Source: RGIG1752 sp045650425 (lineage in GTDB: Bacteria; Bacillota_I; Bacilli_A; RF39; UBA660). From it: a stretch of 5,455 bases of DNA. Positions within the stretch are counted from its first letter, which is position 1. Each line of letters begins with the position of its first letter. Shown here in pieces: positions 5,071 through 5,455 of this stretch. Below the pieces are notes generated by a model. That model saw nothing but the letters and a program-made list of their open reading frames with translations. It was not told where the DNA came from and ran no database searches. The DNA is taken from contig JAZRRD010000081.1 of NCBI GenBank assembly GCA_045650425.1, positions 1 to 5,455 of the forward strand, in the 5' to 3' direction. Made by a program: the position numbers and the translations under genes.

Positions 5071-5097
5071 CTTGCGCCAACTAACCTCTAGCACAAG
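5071..5097 (-). other. Intron P1 helix and 5' splice site
   Basis: Exon CUUGUGCU (5090-5097) pairs with the internal guide GGCGCAAG (5071-5078): 8 contiguous pairs, with one internal U.G and the conserved U.G at the cut after 5090. The 11-nt loop AGAGGUUAGUU contains the in-frame TAG (5081-5083) that ends translation of unspliced mRNA. Confidence 0.88.
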
Positions 5098-5455
5098 GGT
5101 TTACACCTGCATAATGGAATTCATTGTCTTCACTTAATAAATTATAATTTTCTATTCTATCCCAAAATAAAATTCCTGGCTCAGCCATATTCCAATTATT
5201 TTTACTTAATATATTAAACACTTCTTTTGCTTTAACAGTTTTTCTTACTGTTTCGTGTTCTGTTTCAAAATATAATTCCCATTCTTTATCTTCTACAACT
5301 GCGTTCATAAAATCATCTGTAATTCTAATTGATATATTAGCTTTTGTAACTCTATCTAAATCATTTTTTATTTCTATAAATTCTAATAATTCTGGGTGAG
5401 TACAATCTATACTAAGCATTAAAGCACCTCTACGACCGTTTTGACCAATCGTTTC
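5090..5455 (-). CDS. nrdJ: Class II ribonucleotide reductase NrdJ, exon 1 (3' part; enters from right edge)
   Basis: 122 residues in frame from the window edge: ETIGQNGRRGALMLSIDCTHPEL (the conserved R-R-G-A-x-M-x-x-I/L-x-C-x-H-P-E segment of this RNR family), then a region of about 60 residues with NISIRITDDFMNAV (matching the family N-x-S-V/I-x-x-x-D-x-F-M), DRIENYNL, and finally YAGVNPCA. The Cys in NPC corresponds to the thiyl-radical cysteine (C439 in E. coli NrdA). The exon ends at a codon boundary (GCT), so the splice introduces no phase shift. The apparent ORF goes on for two intron-coded residues, Arg-Gly, then TAG. The N-terminal domain and the real start are outside the window. Confidence 0.93.

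Larger units (their letters stand above)
4367..5089 (-). mobile_element. Group I self-splicing intron in nrdJ, carrying an HNH endonuclease gene
   Basis: A 723-nt intron. Removing it joins ...GTAAACCCTTGTGCT to GAAGAACCTTTACC, restoring NPCA|EEPLPNGG in frame. Features seen in the RNA: the 5' exon ends in U paired to G in an 8-bp P1; a GUAA-capped hairpin (5030-5041); a 13-bp helix closing the ORF loop (4996-5008 with 4560-4572); a probable P6 hairpin (4522-4545); R-like AGAGCAUAGG and S-like AAAAUAUAUGCC, which pair GCAUA/UAUGC as P7; a P8-like hairpin (4437-4463); two P9-type hairpins; and a final G before exon 2. A possible P10 is GGUU (5083-5086) with AACC at exon 2 positions +5 to +8. 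I could not assign P3 and P4 with confidence. The order R before S, the U.G splice-site pair and the terminal G exclude a group II intron. Confidence 0.92.

Noticed and set aside
4367..5089. Intein or frameshift instead of an intron
   Set aside because: The reading frame is closed by stops on both sides (5081-5083 and 4391-4393) and the intervening DNA folds as a group I intron, so neither protein splicing nor a simple frameshift fits.
1..5455. tRNA genes, CRISPR arrays, insertion sequences, attachment sites
   Set aside because: Looked for cloverleaf arms, regularly spaced repeats, transposase ORFs and terminal repeats; none was seen.

Overview
This looks like a stretch of a tailed-phage or prophage genome from a low-GC, probably anaerobic Firmicute such as Clostridium or a relative. 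The DNA is strongly AT-rich. Every supportable gene lies on the minus strand, with Shine-Dalgarno sequences of the AGGAGG type, frequent TTG/GTG starts, and genes that overlap or sit a few bases apart. The content (class II ribonucleotide reductase, dUTPase, a guanylate-kinase-like nucleotide kinase, a RuvC-type resolvase, an HNH homing endonuclease in a self-splicing intron) is a phage nucleotide-metabolism and recombination module. The host is inferred from composition and the oxygen-independent, B12-dependent RNR class, not from a diagnostic host gene.

Layout, in transcription order (right to left). (1) 5455-2849: a class II (adenosylcobalamin-dependent) ribonucleotide reductase, nrdJ, entering from beyond the right edge and split by a 723-nt group I intron (5089-4367). 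Exon 1 ends ...VNPCA and exon 2 begins EEPLPNGG, so the intron sits inside the active-site motif N-P-C-x-E, between the radical cysteine and the glutamate. The intron has an 8-bp P1 with a U.G pair at the splice site, a recognisable P7, a P8-like hairpin, P9-type hairpins (one with a GAAA loop), a terminal G, and an HNH endonuclease gene in the loop of a perfect 13-bp helix. (2) 2843-2761: a consensus sigma-A promoter that begins 5 bp past the nrdJ stop, then a leader with an 11-bp hairpin whose 3' arm could alternatively mask the next ribosome binding site. (3) 2755-455: a compact five-gene operon: unknown 121-aa protein, guanylate-kinase-like kinase, RuvC-like resolvase, unknown 69-aa protein, trimeric dUTPase. 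(4) 450-423: a 12-bp-stem terminator with a U-run. (5) 397-369: a second promoter almost identical to the first, driving an FAD-dependent oxidoreductase (partial, running off the left edge).

How the parts fit: NrdJ makes deoxynucleotides without oxygen, the kinase would raise (d)GMP or another (d)NMP to the diphosphate, dUTPase removes dUTP and supplies dUMP for thymidylate synthesis, and the RuvC-like enzyme resolves branched replication or recombination intermediates before packaging. The FAD enzyme is a separate transcription unit sharing the same promoter type; its substrate is unknown. The most interesting points are the intron placed in the RNR catalytic motif, the duplicated promoter, and the leader that may switch between two foldings.
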